The notes beneath the pieces were generated by a model that worked only from the letters and a program-made list of their open reading frames with translations, searched no databases and had not been told where the DNA came from. From contig NZ_SRYR01000004.1 in the NCBI RefSeq assembly GCF_004794105.1, positions 1 to 64,000 of the forward strand: a DNA stretch of 64,000 bases, given 5' to 3'. This DNA is from Clostridium sartagoforme (GTDB lineage Bacteria; Bacillota; Clostridia; Clostridiales; Clostridiaceae). Below, one piece after another: positions 41,299-49,878 of the stretch; the first letter of the stretch is position 1, and every line of letters begins with the position of its first letter. Position numbers and translations under genes: made by a program.

Positions 41299-42141
41299 AT
41301 GAGAGAAGTTCATATTAAAAAAATTGAAGAAGTTGTAGAAAAGCTATGCATAGAATCAAACTATAATTTATCTAAAGATGTCTTTGATGCTTTAAACAAA
41401 GCAAAGGAAGAGGAAACATGGACACTAGCTGGAGATATTCTTGATAAAATAATTGTAAATGCAGAAATTTCAAAAAGTGAAAGTATGCCAATATGTCAAG
41501 ATACAGGAATGGCATGTGTATTTTTAGAGGTAGGTCAAGATGTACATATTGTTGGTGGAAATCTTGAAGATGCAATTAATGAAGGTGTAAGAAGAGGATA
41601 TGATAAAGGATATCTAAGAAAATCAATTGTAAAAGATCCTATAGATAGATTAAATACTAAAGACAATACACCTGCAATAATACATTATGAAATAGTACCA
41701 GGAGATAAATTAAAGATTACGGTGGCACCTAAAGGATTTGGATCTGAAAATATGAGTCAAATAAAGATGCTAAAACCTTCAGATGGACTTAAAGGAGTAA
41801 AGGATTTTATTGTTAAGGTTGTTAAGGATGCAGGTCCAAATCCATGTCCACCAATGATAGTAGGAGTAGGTATAGGAGGAACTTTTGAAAAAGCAGCATA
41901 CCTATCAAAGAAAGCTTTAATAAGACCTATTGATAGTAAAAATAAAAATAAGTTTTATGCTGATTTAGAAGAAGAGTTACTTTTAGACTTTAATAGACTA
42001 GGAATAGGGCCACAAGGCTTTGGAGGTAAAACTACTGCAATAGGTCTAAATATAGAAACATATCCAACCCATATAGCTGGATTGCCTGTAGCTGTTAATA
42101 TTAGCTGTCATGCAACTAGACATAAAGAAGAAATAATATAA
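41299..42141 (+). CDS. fumA: Fumarate hydratase class I, alpha subunit
   Basis: N-terminal half of the two-subunit iron-sulfur hydratase family (fumarase, or tartrate dehydratase). The ATG at 41299 gives 280 residues. Conserved Cys residues expected to bind the 4Fe-4S cluster are seen in MPICQDTGMACVFLEVG (near residue 57), GPNPCPPMIVGVGIGG and ISCHATRH. Fumarase is more likely than tartrate dehydratase in Clostridium, but sequence alone does not decide. The beta subunit starts 12 bases after the stop. Confidence 0.88.
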   Translation: MREVHIKKIEEVVEKLCIESNYNLSKDVFDALNKAKEEETWTLAGDILDKIIVNAEISKSESMPICQDTGMACVFLEVGQDVHIVGGNLEDAINEGVRRGYDKGYLRKSIVKDPIDRLNTKDNTPAIIHYEIVPGDKLKITVAPKGFGSENMSQIKMLKPSDGLKGVKDFIVKVVKDAGPNPCPPMIVGVGIGGTFEKAAYLSKKALIRPIDSKNKNKFYADLEEELLLDFNRLGIGPQGFGGKTTAIGLNIETYPTHIAGLPVAVNISCHATRHKEEII

Positions 42142-42153
42142 GGGGATATGAGT

Positions 42154-42714
42154 ATGGAAATAAAATTATCTACACCATTAACATACGAGAAGATTAAAGA
42201 TTTAAAAGCAGGAGATAGTATATTATTATCAGGAATTATTTATTCAGCAAGAGATGCTGCTCATAAAAGATTAATAGAATTATTAGAAGAAGGAAAAGAA
42301 CTACCTATAGATGTTAGAGATGCTGTTATATATTATGTTGGACCTACTCCAGCAAAAGAAGGACAAGTTATAGGCTCAGCAGGACCTACAACTAGCTATA
42401 GGATGGATGATTATTCACCACAGCTATTAGATTTAGGACTTAAAGCCATGATAGGAAAAGGTGCTAGAAATGAAGCAGTTATAAATTCTATAATAAAAAA
42501 TAAAGCAGTTTATCTAGGAGCAATAGGAGGAGCAGCAGCATTAATATCGAAGTCTATAGTAGCTTCAGAAATAATTGCATACGAAGATCTAGGGACAGAA
42601 GCAATAAGAAAAATGGAAGTAAAAGATATGCCTTTAACAGTAATAATAGACTCAAAAGGAATTAATCTATACAAAGTAGGACAAGAAGAATACCTGAGGA
42701 CAATTGGCAATTAA
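42154..42714 (+). CDS. fumB: Fumarate hydratase class I, beta subunit
   Basis: C-terminal half of the same enzyme, 186 residues from the ATG at 42154 (GGGG 8 bases upstream); an ATG two codons earlier is possible but too close to the site. The family motifs YVGPTPAKEGQVIGSAGPTTS (in parts, near residue 63) and IGAIGGAAAL-like YLGAIGGAAALIS are present. It pairs with the alpha subunit and is followed by two hairpins. Confidence 0.88.
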   Translation: MEIKLSTPLTYEKIKDLKAGDSILLSGIIYSARDAAHKRLIELLEEGKELPIDVRDAVIYYVGPTPAKEGQVIGSAGPTTSYRMDDYSPQLLDLGLKAMIGKGARNEAVINSIIKNKAVYLGAIGGAAALISKSIVASEIIAYEDLGTEAIRKMEVKDMPLTVIIDSKGINLYKVGQEEYLRTIGN

Positions 42715-42729
42715 TAATTAACAATTAAT

Positions 42730-42775
42730 AATTAATGATGTAATTCCGTAAGAATTACATCATTAATTTCTTTTT
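42730..42775 (+). terminator. Terminator after the fumarase genes (first hairpin)
   Basis: A 17-base perfect stem (42730-42746 with 42752-42768) is followed by TCTTTTT. Just before it, AATTAATAATTAAC is repeated twice. Confidence 0.85.
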
Positions 42776-42776
42776 G

Positions 42777-42800
42777 AAACTCCTTCGGGAGTTTTTTATT
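42777..42800 (+). terminator. Second terminator hairpin
   Basis: AAACTCC pairs with GGAGTTT around a TTCG tetraloop, then TTTATT. It stands directly behind the first hairpin. Confidence 0.85.
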
Positions 42801-42864
42801 AGTTTACATTGTGAGACAGCCCTTTATTTAATATTACGATACAACAACTTGAAAAAGTCTATAT

Positions 42865-43178
42865 AAAGTTAAAAGTAATATTGAAATCAAGCTCGAAGCA
42901 AACATATAGCTATATTGATGCGAAAGTCGACTTGGCTAAAGTATAAATTTAATACAAGAGTTAAAATTAACACCGAAATTCAGCTTGTCTGAATTCCTCC
43001 TTCAGTAGGTGATGTTTACAATTTAAATTTATACAAAAAAAATTATACATATTAATGCGGTAGGGTGACTTGGAGCTAAAGTATAATTTAAATATAAAAG
43101 TTATAATTAACACAGAAATTCAGCTCGTCTGAATTTTTTCCTTTAGTAGGGCGAGTGTGTGTAATTTAAATTATAATA
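42865..43178 (+). repeat. Tandem intergenic repeat, period about 140 bases
   Basis: Two diverged units and parts of a third can be aligned by eye. The block TATTGATGCG...GACTTGG recurs near 42913, 43050 (diverged) and 43191. The block GTTA-AATTAACAC-GAAATTCAG recurs near 42960 and 43100, with a shortened version near 42868. Each full unit holds a small AATTCAG/CTGAATT hairpin (42977-42995 and 43117-43135) and a GTAGG segment. No open frame spans it. Confidence 0.6.
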
Positions 43179-43179
43179 A

Positions 43180-43256
43180 AAAACTATAGCTATATTGATG
43201 CGAAAGTCGACTTGGAGCTTGCGACGGAGAACTGAGCACAATATAGCTATAGTTTT
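43180..43256 (-). terminator. 17-base inverted repeat at the end of the repeat region
   Basis: A perfect 17-base pair (43180-43196 with 43240-43256) encloses a 43-base loop that contains the GCGAAAGTCGACTTGG block of the tandem repeat. It lies just past the stop of the YitT gene, so it may end that transcript. The long loop is unusual for a terminator. Confidence 0.4.
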
Positions 43257-43266
43257 AGTTATATAT

Positions 43267-44127
43267 TTAAATCTTATGGAAGCCTTTGCCGTTAACTTCA
43301 GAAACATCTATTATAGTTATAAAGGCCTTAGGATCTATTCTCAAAATTTTCTTTTTTAATCTTACTAGTTGAGATGAGGTAACAGCTATGTAAAGCATCT
43401 TTCTAAGCTCATGAGTGTATTCACCTTCAGAAATTAAAGAAGTAACACCTCTATTCATATCTTTAATAACATATTCGATAATATCTTGTTCTTTATCTGT
43501 TAATATTAATAAAAGCTTTTTGCTATAGAATCCATTAATAACCTTATCTACCACAATGCTTTGAACAAACATAGAGATTAATGTATATAAGGCTTTGGGT
43601 AGTCCAAATATTAAAGCTCCAATAAATACTATAACGCAGTTTAAAGAAAAGCTAAGGCTACCTATATCTAGATTAGAGTACTTTTTTCTAAGAACCATTG
43701 TGATAATATCAGTACCACCAGTAGAACCATTTCTAGAGAATACTAATCCATAACCTAATCCACATAAAACACCACCATAGATACAATAAAGTAAAACATC
43801 ATCTACCCTTACTAGTTTTGAGAGTGGTTCAGTAATGATTAAGGAAAGAGATAGTGACATCATACCAACAGCAGAATATAAAGTGAATTTTTTATTTAGC
43901 ATTTTATAACTAACAAAAAATAAAGGAATGTTAATTATAAATACAGTTATACCAGAAGATACATTAAACATGTATTGTAGAATAAGTGCTATACCTGTAG
44001 CGCCTCCACTAAGTAATTGTGCATTAACTAGGAATAAATTAACTCCAAGAGAAGCAATTATACATCCTATAAAAATGAAAATAAAATCTAGTACCATGTG
44101 TTTATTGATTGAGACTTTTTGAAACAT
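43267..44127 (-). CDS. YitT family membrane protein
   Basis: The start is set at the ATG at 44127, with AAGGAG upstream, giving 286 residues beginning MFQKVSINKHMVLDF; a frame 11 codons longer lacks a site. About five or six membrane helices (VLDFIFIFIGCIIASLG and others) carry the family pattern LSGGATGIALILQY, and RNGSTGGTDII is in the middle. The last ~80 residues form the soluble DUF2179 domain. The transported substrate is unknown. The gene is alone on this strand with its own promoter. Confidence 0.88.
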   Translation of the reverse strand: MFQKVSINKHMVLDFIFIFIGCIIASLGVNLFLVNAQLLSGGATGIALILQYMFNVSSGITVFIINIPLFFVSYKMLNKKFTLYSAVGMMSLSLSLIITEPLSKLVRVDDVLLYCIYGGVLCGLGYGLVFSRNGSTGGTDIITMVLRKKYSNLDIGSLSFSLNCVIVFIGALIFGLPKALYTLISMFVQSIVVDKVINGFYSKKLLLILTDKEQDIIEYVIKDMNRGVTSLISEGEYTHELRKMLYIAVTSSQLVRLKKKILRIDPKAFITIIDVSEVNGKGFHKI

Positions 44128-44165
44128 TTTAAACTCCTTAAAAATTAGTAGAACGTACACTCAAG

Positions 44166-44194
44166 ATTATATACCAAACTTAACGATATGTTAA
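44166..44194 (-). promoter_or_regulatory. Promoter of the YitT gene
   Basis: On the minus strand, TTAACA (44194-44189), a 17-base spacer and a perfect TATAAT (44171-44166). It points toward the gene. Confidence 0.7.
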
Positions 44195-44308
44195 CGAAAA
44201 CTTTATTAACTTAGTATTTTAATAAAAATGTAATTTTTATACTTAGTAAAAATCAGCAATATAAGCTATTATAATTATAAGATAATATAATTCAAGGGGT
44301 GTTTTTAT

Positions 44309-45004
44309 ATGTTCAATGTTTTAGTAGTAGATGATGAAAAAGAAATCAGAGATGCTATAGACATATATTTAAGAGGAGAAGGAATGAAAGTATTTAAGGC
44401 TCAAGATGGTATTGAAGCTTTAGAAATATTAGATAAAGAAAAGATTCATTTAATAGTATTAGATATAATGATGCCAAGAATGGATGGTATCAAAACTTGT
44501 TTAAAAATAAGAGAAAAAAGAAATTTACCTATAATAATGCTATCAGCTAAGGGTGAAGATAGTGATAAAATATTAGGGCTTAATGTTGGAGCTGATGATT
44601 ACATAGCAAAACCATTTAATCACTTAGAATTAGTAGCAAGAGTAAAATCTCAACTAAGAAGATATCAAAAGCCATTAGAACTAGAAAATGAAAGCCCTGA
44701 TATCATTGAGGTAAAGGATCTTGTTATAAATAATAAGGAAAAAACTATATACTTAAGAGGAGAAGAAATTAAAGCAACTGCAACTGAATTTAAGATACTT
44801 CAGCTACTTGCATCTAATTTAGGAAGAGTTTTTTCTATTAAAGAAATATATGAAAAAGTATGGGAAGAGCCATTTTATAGAAGTGAAAATACAGTAACAG
44901 TTCATATAAGAAGAATAAGAGAAAAGATAGAAATAAATACAAAGGACCCAGAATATATAAAAGTAGTGTGGGGAGTTGGGTATAAAATTGAGAGAGAAAA
45001 TTAA
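44309..45004 (+). CDS. Two-component response regulator, OmpR/PhoB type
   Basis: DNA-binding regulator, 231 residues. The receiver domain has the acidic pair in VVDDEKE, the phospho-acceptor Asp in IVLDIMMPRMDG (near residue 52), Ser in MLSAKG and Lys in YIAKPFN (near residue 104). The winged-helix domain follows (about residues 130-230). It overlaps the kinase gene, so the pair is certain, but the target genes and signal are not visible. An AAGGGGTG site precedes the ATG. Confidence 0.93.
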   Translation: MFNVLVVDDEKEIRDAIDIYLRGEGMKVFKAQDGIEALEILDKEKIHLIVLDIMMPRMDGIKTCLKIREKRNLPIIMLSAKGEDSDKILGLNVGADDYIAKPFNHLELVARVKSQLRRYQKPLELENESPDIIEVKDLVINNKEKTIYLRGEEIKATATEFKILQLLASNLGRVFSIKEIYEKVWEEPFYRSENTVTVHIRRIREKIEINTKDPEYIKVVWGVGYKIEREN

Positions 45005-46763
45005 AGAATATGTAACAGGTATATGGGGAGTAGAAATTTTAACCCTGGTAATATTAGTATTAACTTTAGTTACAGGATATTATAATGCATTTAATGATAG
45101 TGCAGCTAAAATTGGTGCTGGTACTTTTGATGCTCTTTTTAATAAGAATAAATATATAGAGTCAATGATTTATTATGAAAGTAGAGTAATATCAGAGTAT
45201 ATATATAATAACAGCAATAATTTAGAGGATATAAGCGCTATAGAATATGAAAATCAATATTTACAAGAAAACTATTATTATTATGATGAAATATTTTATG
45301 TGTTAATAAATAAAGAAACTGGAGACTTTACTACAGATGATCCTAAATTAGCTAATGTATTATCTCCATATTATACTAATGTTGCTCTATTAGAGGATAA
45401 TATAAATTCATATTTAAAAGAAATAGGTTTATCATCAGTTAGGTTGGATAATAAAGATAAGTATAATTACTATGTAATGAGTTCTGAAGATAAGGTAAAT
45501 ATGAAAAATATAGATAAGTATATAGAAATATACTATAAAAATCCAGATGCCTATGATTATTTAATAAGGACTGAATCATTAACTGCGAAAATAATGATAT
45601 TAGCCAGTGTAGTATCTATTTTGCTTTTAATAAAAATTGTATTTAATCTAATTTTTAATAGTAATAATATTCATTTAGAAATAAAAGTGTTGAAGAGGTT
45701 ATTTTTTGTGCTAAGATATGGATTTAAATATAGGAATACAAGAAATAAAATAATGATATCCTTTGGAGGAGCTGCAGGAGTAATTATAGTGTACTTATAC
45801 CTTATAGCTGGTATAAGGAATCAAAATGTATTAGTTACATTCCTTACTAGGTATCCCTTTAAGGGAACTTTGATATTAATATTAATACCTCTAGTATGCG
45901 TATTATATTCTTTGAAGAAGAGTTTAGATATATCAATTATAAATGATGGATTAAGAAAGATAAATTCAGGAGATCTTGAATATAACTTAAAAAATATTGG
46001 TGAAAGAGAAGTTAAGGAATTAGTTCAAAATATAAATCAAATAAAAGATGGGTATAAGATTGCTTTAAATGAGCAAATAAGAAATGAAAAGCTTAAAACA
46101 GAATTAATATCTAATGTTTCTCATGACTTAAAAACACCATTAACATCCATAATAAACTATGTAAATATATTAAATGATCCAAATATAACTGAAGATGAAA
46201 GAAAAGACTATTTACAAATACTAGATAGAAACTCAAAGAGATTAAAAAGTCTTATAGAAGATTTATTTGAAGCATCTAAACTAAATAGTGGCAAGATGAA
46301 AATAGAAAAAGAAGAAATAGATATAGTATCTTTAGTTCATCAAGGTGTTGGTGAATATTCAAATTTATATGAAGAAAAGAATATAGAATTTAAGGTAACT
46401 AGTAATGAGGAAGAGATAATATTAGATTTAGATGGAAAGCTAATGTCCAGAGTTTTTGAAAATCTAATAGTTAATGCATTAAAATATTCATTAAATAACA
46501 CTAGAGTATATATAGATATAAATTCAAAAGATAACTTAGTAGAGGTTTCCTTTAAGAATATTTCTAATTATGAAATGGGCTTTAATACAAAAGATATATT
46601 TGAAAGATTCGCAAGAGCAGATAAGTCTAGAAATTCAGCAGTAGAAGGATCTGGAATGGGCTTAGCAATAACTAAAAGTATAGTGGAATTACATGATGGA
46701 AGTATAAAAATAGAAGTTGAAGGAGACATGTTTAAAATATATTTAATTATACCTAAGAAATAA
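44988..46763 (+). CDS. Sensor histidine kinase
   Basis: Partner of the preceding regulator; the start overlaps its last codons. TTG 44988 is chosen with GGGGAG about 12 bases upstream, although TTG 44976 is possible; this gives 591 residues. There is a membrane helix near residues 14-34, an extracytoplasmic region of about 160 residues, then three more helices near 200-225, 258-275 and 290-310, a HAMP-like linker, the phospho-acceptor His in SNVSHDLKTPLTS (near 378) and an ATPase domain with NLIVNALKYS and GSGMGLAITKSIVELH. The sensor region was not recognised. Confidence 0.9.
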   Translation: MREKIKEYVTGIWGVEILTLVILVLTLVTGYYNAFNDSAAKIGAGTFDALFNKNKYIESMIYYESRVISEYIYNNSNNLEDISAIEYENQYLQENYYYYDEIFYVLINKETGDFTTDDPKLANVLSPYYTNVALLEDNINSYLKEIGLSSVRLDNKDKYNYYVMSSEDKVNMKNIDKYIEIYYKNPDAYDYLIRTESLTAKIMILASVVSILLLIKIVFNLIFNSNNIHLEIKVLKRLFFVLRYGFKYRNTRNKIMISFGGAAGVIIVYLYLIAGIRNQNVLVTFLTRYPFKGTLILILIPLVCVLYSLKKSLDISIINDGLRKINSGDLEYNLKNIGEREVKELVQNINQIKDGYKIALNEQIRNEKLKTELISNVSHDLKTPLTSIINYVNILNDPNITEDERKDYLQILDRNSKRLKSLIEDLFEASKLNSGKMKIEKEEIDIVSLVHQGVGEYSNLYEEKNIEFKVTSNEEEIILDLDGKLMSRVFENLIVNALKYSLNNTRVYIDINSKDNLVEVSFKNISNYEMGFNTKDIFERFARADKSRNSAVEGSGMGLAITKSIVELHDGSIKIEVEGDMFKIYLIIPKK

Positions 46764-46770
46764 TATACAA

Positions 46771-46796
46771 TGGGGCTGTTAGCACAAACAGCCCCA
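46771..46796 (+). terminator. Hairpin after the kinase gene
   Basis: TGGGGCTGTT pairs perfectly with AACAGCCCCA around a 6-base loop. The T-run is weak. A second hairpin (about 46815-46840, GTAAGCCTTGA) follows closely. Confidence 0.7.
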
Positions 46797-46952
46797 TTAA
46801 AAATTAAAAAGTATGTAAGCCTTGAGTTTCAAGGCTTTACTTAATAATTTTATGACTTTCAATTTTACAAAATTATTTTTATGTAGATTATTAATTGAAA
46901 GATATATATAATAGAAGTAATTAAATAATAATTATAATTAAGGAGTGATATA

Positions 46953-47312
46953 ATGTCAGTTTTATTTGTGGAATATCCGAAATGTACTACATGTAGAAGA
47001 GCTAAGAAGTTCTTACAAGAAAATAATGTGGAATTTATAGATAGACATATAGCAGAAGAAAATCCAAGTAAGGAAGAATTAAAAACTTGGCTTGATAAAA
47101 GTGGATTAAAAATAAATAAGTTCTTCAATACTTCTGGAGTACTTTATAGAGAAATGCAACTAAAGGATAAAGTGAAGACTTTACCAGAAGATGAGCTATT
47201 AGATATATTAGCTACAAATGGGATGTTAGTAAAGAGACCTATATTAGTAAAAGAAGATACAGTACTAGTAGGTTTTAAAGAAGAAGAATGGGTAGAAAAT
47301 CTTAAAAAGTAA
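46953..47312 (+). CDS. Spx/ArsC family thioredoxin-fold protein
   Basis: Small 119-residue protein of the ArsC/Spx/MgsR family. The CTTC pair at about residues 10-13 (PKCTTCRRAKKFL) is the redox motif, and LATNGMLVKRPILV with VLVGFKEEEW is the family C-terminal region. Members act either as arsenate-reductase-like enzymes or as RNA polymerase-binding stress regulators; the sequence does not settle which. GGAGTGA precedes the ATG. It is a single-gene unit followed by a terminator. Confidence 0.85.
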   Translation: MSVLFVEYPKCTTCRRAKKFLQENNVEFIDRHIAEENPSKEELKTWLDKSGLKINKFFNTSGVLYREMQLKDKVKTLPEDELLDILATNGMLVKRPILVKEDTVLVGFKEEEWVENLKK

Positions 47313-47380
47313 TACTTGAAGTGTATAATTACTGAGAAATAATAAATATTACTAAAGAAATATTCTTTGAAGTGAAAAAG

Positions 47381-47408
47381 GGAGATATTAAAAGATATCT
47401 CCATTTTA
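47381..47408 (+). terminator. Terminator after the Spx/ArsC-like gene
   Basis: GGAGATAT (47381-47388) pairs with ATATCTCC (47395-47402), followed by ATTTTATTT. Confidence 0.8.
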
Positions 47409-47472
47409 TTTGAGCATTTTTAATCTATTGATTAATTCCTCAATTTTACTTTATGTAGAATAGAACTTATAA

Positions 47473-47531
47473 TGTCTATATGTTGTGTATATATTTATAC
47501 ATAGTATAAATATATACACTATATGTAGTGG
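47473..47531 (+). promoter_or_regulatory. Two NrdR-box-like sites flanking the nrdA promoter
   Basis: Box 1 (47473-47488, TGTCTATATGTTGTGT) and box 2 (47516-47531, ACACTATATGTAGTGG) resemble the NrdR consensus ACACTATATATTGTGT at about 12 and 13 of 16 positions. Their spacing of 43 bases is close to four helical turns. A promoter fits between them: TTGTGT (47483-47488), 16 bases, TATAAA (47505-47510). NrdR is the ATP/dATP-sensing repressor of ribonucleotide reductase genes. Confidence 0.7.
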
Positions 47532-47543
47532 AAGGGGAACGAC

Positions 47544-49772
47544 ATGGATTTATTAGATATTTGCAGTAATGCTTTAATTGGGATAAATGAGAGTAAAGAA
47601 ATTTATAATGAAGAAAGGCTTTTAGAAGCATTAAATCATATAGTTAGACCAAATATGACAGATGAAGAAATAAGGGATTCTCTTATTCAAGTATCATTAG
47701 AATTAACTACAGATATGGAGCCTAAGTGGCAAGTAGCAGCTGAAAGGTTATACATATATAAACTTTATGATGAGGTAAGAAGAAATAGGGGATTAACTTC
47801 AGATGATAATTTATATGGATCTCTTTATGAATTTATAGCAGAATTAACTGATAAAGGTCTATATGGCAAGTATATTCTTGAAAATTACTCTAAGGAAGAG
47901 GTTCTAGAATTAGAAAAAGAAATAAAGCCAGAAAGAGATTTCTTGTTTACATACAGTGGAATTAATCTTTTGGCAAAGAGATATTTAATTCAGGATTATG
48001 ATAGAAGTAAGTTAGAGTTACCACAGCAAATGTTTATGGGAATCGCTATGCACCTAGCTGTACCTGAGAAAAAAGAAAAGAGAGTAGAGTGGGCTAAGAG
48101 ATTCTATGATGTTTTAAGTTCTCTTAAAGCAACAATGGCAACTCCAACAATGTCAAATGCAAGAAAACCATTTTATCAATTAAGTTCATGTTTTATAGAT
48201 ACTGTTGATGATAGCTTAAAGGGTATATATAAATCTCTAGATAACTTTGCAGAAGTATCTAAGTTTGGTGGCGGAATGGGAATATACGTAGGTAAGGTAA
48301 GAGCCTTAGAATCACCAATCAGAGGGTTTAAAGGAGCATCAGGAGGGGTAATACCTTGGATTAAGCTGTTTAATGATACTGCCATAGCCGTAGATCAGCT
48401 TGGAGTTAGAAATGGATCAGTTGCAATATGGCTTGATGCGTGGCATAAAGATTTACCAGAATTCCTACAGTTAAAAACTAATAATGGTGATGATAGAAAG
48501 AAAGCACATGATGTTTTCCCAGGGATATGTTACCCAGATTTATTCTGGAAGCTTGCAGAAAATGATATAGATGCAAACTGGTATATGATGTGTCCACATG
48601 AGATAAGATTAGCTAAGGGATATTCATTAGAGGATTTCTATGGAGAAGAGTGGGAAAGAAGATATTTAGAATGTGTAAATGATGATAATATTAGCAAAAG
48701 ATCAATGCCTGTTAAGGATATAGTAAGGCTTATAATAAAGAGTGCAGCAGAAACAGGGACACCTTTTGCTTTCTATAGAGATTCAGTAAATAAAATGAAT
48801 CCAAACAAACATAAAGGTATGATATATTCATCAAATCTATGTACTGAAATAATGCAAAATATGAGTAGTATGGATATAGAGAAGTCAGAGATTATTGATG
48901 AAAATGGAGATAAGGTTATTGTTGAAAGAATTAAAGCAGGAGACTTTGTAGTATGTAACCTATCTTCAGTAGTTTTAGGAAATGTAGAAGTTAAAAATGA
49001 TGAAGAACTTGGATATGTAGTAGAAACACAAATTAGAGCAATGGATAATGTTATAGACTTAAACTACTATTCAGTTCCATTTGCTGAGGTTACAAATAAG
49101 AAATATAGAGCTATCGGCCTTGGGACTAGTGGATATCATCATATGCTTGCAAATAATTTAATACATTGGACAGCTGATGAACATAAGGATTTTGCAGATG
49201 ATGTATATGAAAGAATAAATTATCATGCAATAAAAGCAAGTATGAATATAGCTAAGGAAAAAGGCAGATACTCATGTTTCGAAGGTTCAGATTGGCAAAA
49301 CGGTGATTACTTCAATCTTAGAGGATATAACTCTAAAAAGTGGCAAGATTTAAGAGAAGAAGTAAACACTTATGGAATGAGAAATGGATATTTAATGGCT
49401 GTAGCACCTAATGGATCAACAGCTACTATAGCAGGAACTTCAGAAGGTGTAGATCCAGTAATGGCTAGGTTCTGGCTTGAAGAAAAGAAGGGAAGTATAA
49501 TCCCTAAGACTGCACCTAATTTAAATGATGAAAATTATTGGTATTATAATTCAGCTTATAATATAGATCAAAAATGGTGTGTACAAATTAATGGAATAAG
49601 ACAAAGACATATAGATCAAGGTCAATCCTTTAATTTATATATAACAACAAATTATACTATGAGACAAATAATGAATTTATATATAGAAGCATGTAAAGTA
49701 GGAGTGAAATCAATATACTATGTAAGATCAAAATCTTTAACAGTAAGTGATTGTGAAAGCTGCTCAGCATAG
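47544..49772 (+). CDS. nrdA: Ribonucleotide reductase class I, large subunit
   Basis: Catalytic subunit reducing ribonucleoside diphosphates. The 742 residues include the active-site Cys in YQLSSCFIDT (near residue 217), the Asn/Cys/Glu set in SNLCTEI (near 434), the paired Tyr of the radical path in IYYVRSK near the C-terminus, and the C-terminal CESC pair that shuttles reducing equivalents. A typical ATP-cone domain is not evident at the N-terminus, so dATP overall-activity control may be missing. nrdB follows; no nrdI is adjacent. Confidence 0.94.
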   Translation: MDLLDICSNALIGINESKEIYNEERLLEALNHIVRPNMTDEEIRDSLIQVSLELTTDMEPKWQVAAERLYIYKLYDEVRRNRGLTSDDNLYGSLYEFIAELTDKGLYGKYILENYSKEEVLELEKEIKPERDFLFTYSGINLLAKRYLIQDYDRSKLELPQQMFMGIAMHLAVPEKKEKRVEWAKRFYDVLSSLKATMATPTMSNARKPFYQLSSCFIDTVDDSLKGIYKSLDNFAEVSKFGGGMGIYVGKVRALESPIRGFKGASGGVIPWIKLFNDTAIAVDQLGVRNGSVAIWLDAWHKDLPEFLQLKTNNGDDRKKAHDVFPGICYPDLFWKLAENDIDANWYMMCPHEIRLAKGYSLEDFYGEEWERRYLECVNDDNISKRSMPVKDIVRLIIKSAAETGTPFAFYRDSVNKMNPNKHKGMIYSSNLCTEIMQNMSSMDIEKSEIIDENGDKVIVERIKAGDFVVCNLSSVVLGNVEVKNDEELGYVVETQIRAMDNVIDLNYYSVPFAEVTNKKYRAIGLGTSGYHHMLANNLIHWTADEHKDFADDVYERINYHAIKASMNIAKEKGRYSCFEGSDWQNGDYFNLRGYNSKKWQDLREEVNTYGMRNGYLMAVAPNGSTATIAGTSEGVDPVMARFWLEEKKGSIIPKTAPNLNDENYWYYNSAYNIDQKWCVQINGIRQRHIDQGQSFNLYITTNYTMRQIMNLYIEACKVGVKSIYYVRSKSLTVSDCESCSA

Positions 49773-49878
49773 AATAACTAATCCAGGCGCGTAGCAGTGC
49801 TTAGTTTCCATTTATAGAAGGTGGGAGTGTTAGCAATGGTAGCGATGGTATAAAATATGAAAGCTTTGGAGGGTAAAT

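Noticed and set aside
42715-42730. Short AATTAATAATTAAC tandem repeat as possible attachment or origin-like iteron
   Set aside because: Only two copies of simple AT-rich sequence occur right at a terminator; no integrase or replication gene is near.
42865-43178. CRISPR array
   Set aside because: The units are about 140 bases, diverged throughout, and lack identical short repeats with unique spacers; no cas genes are present.
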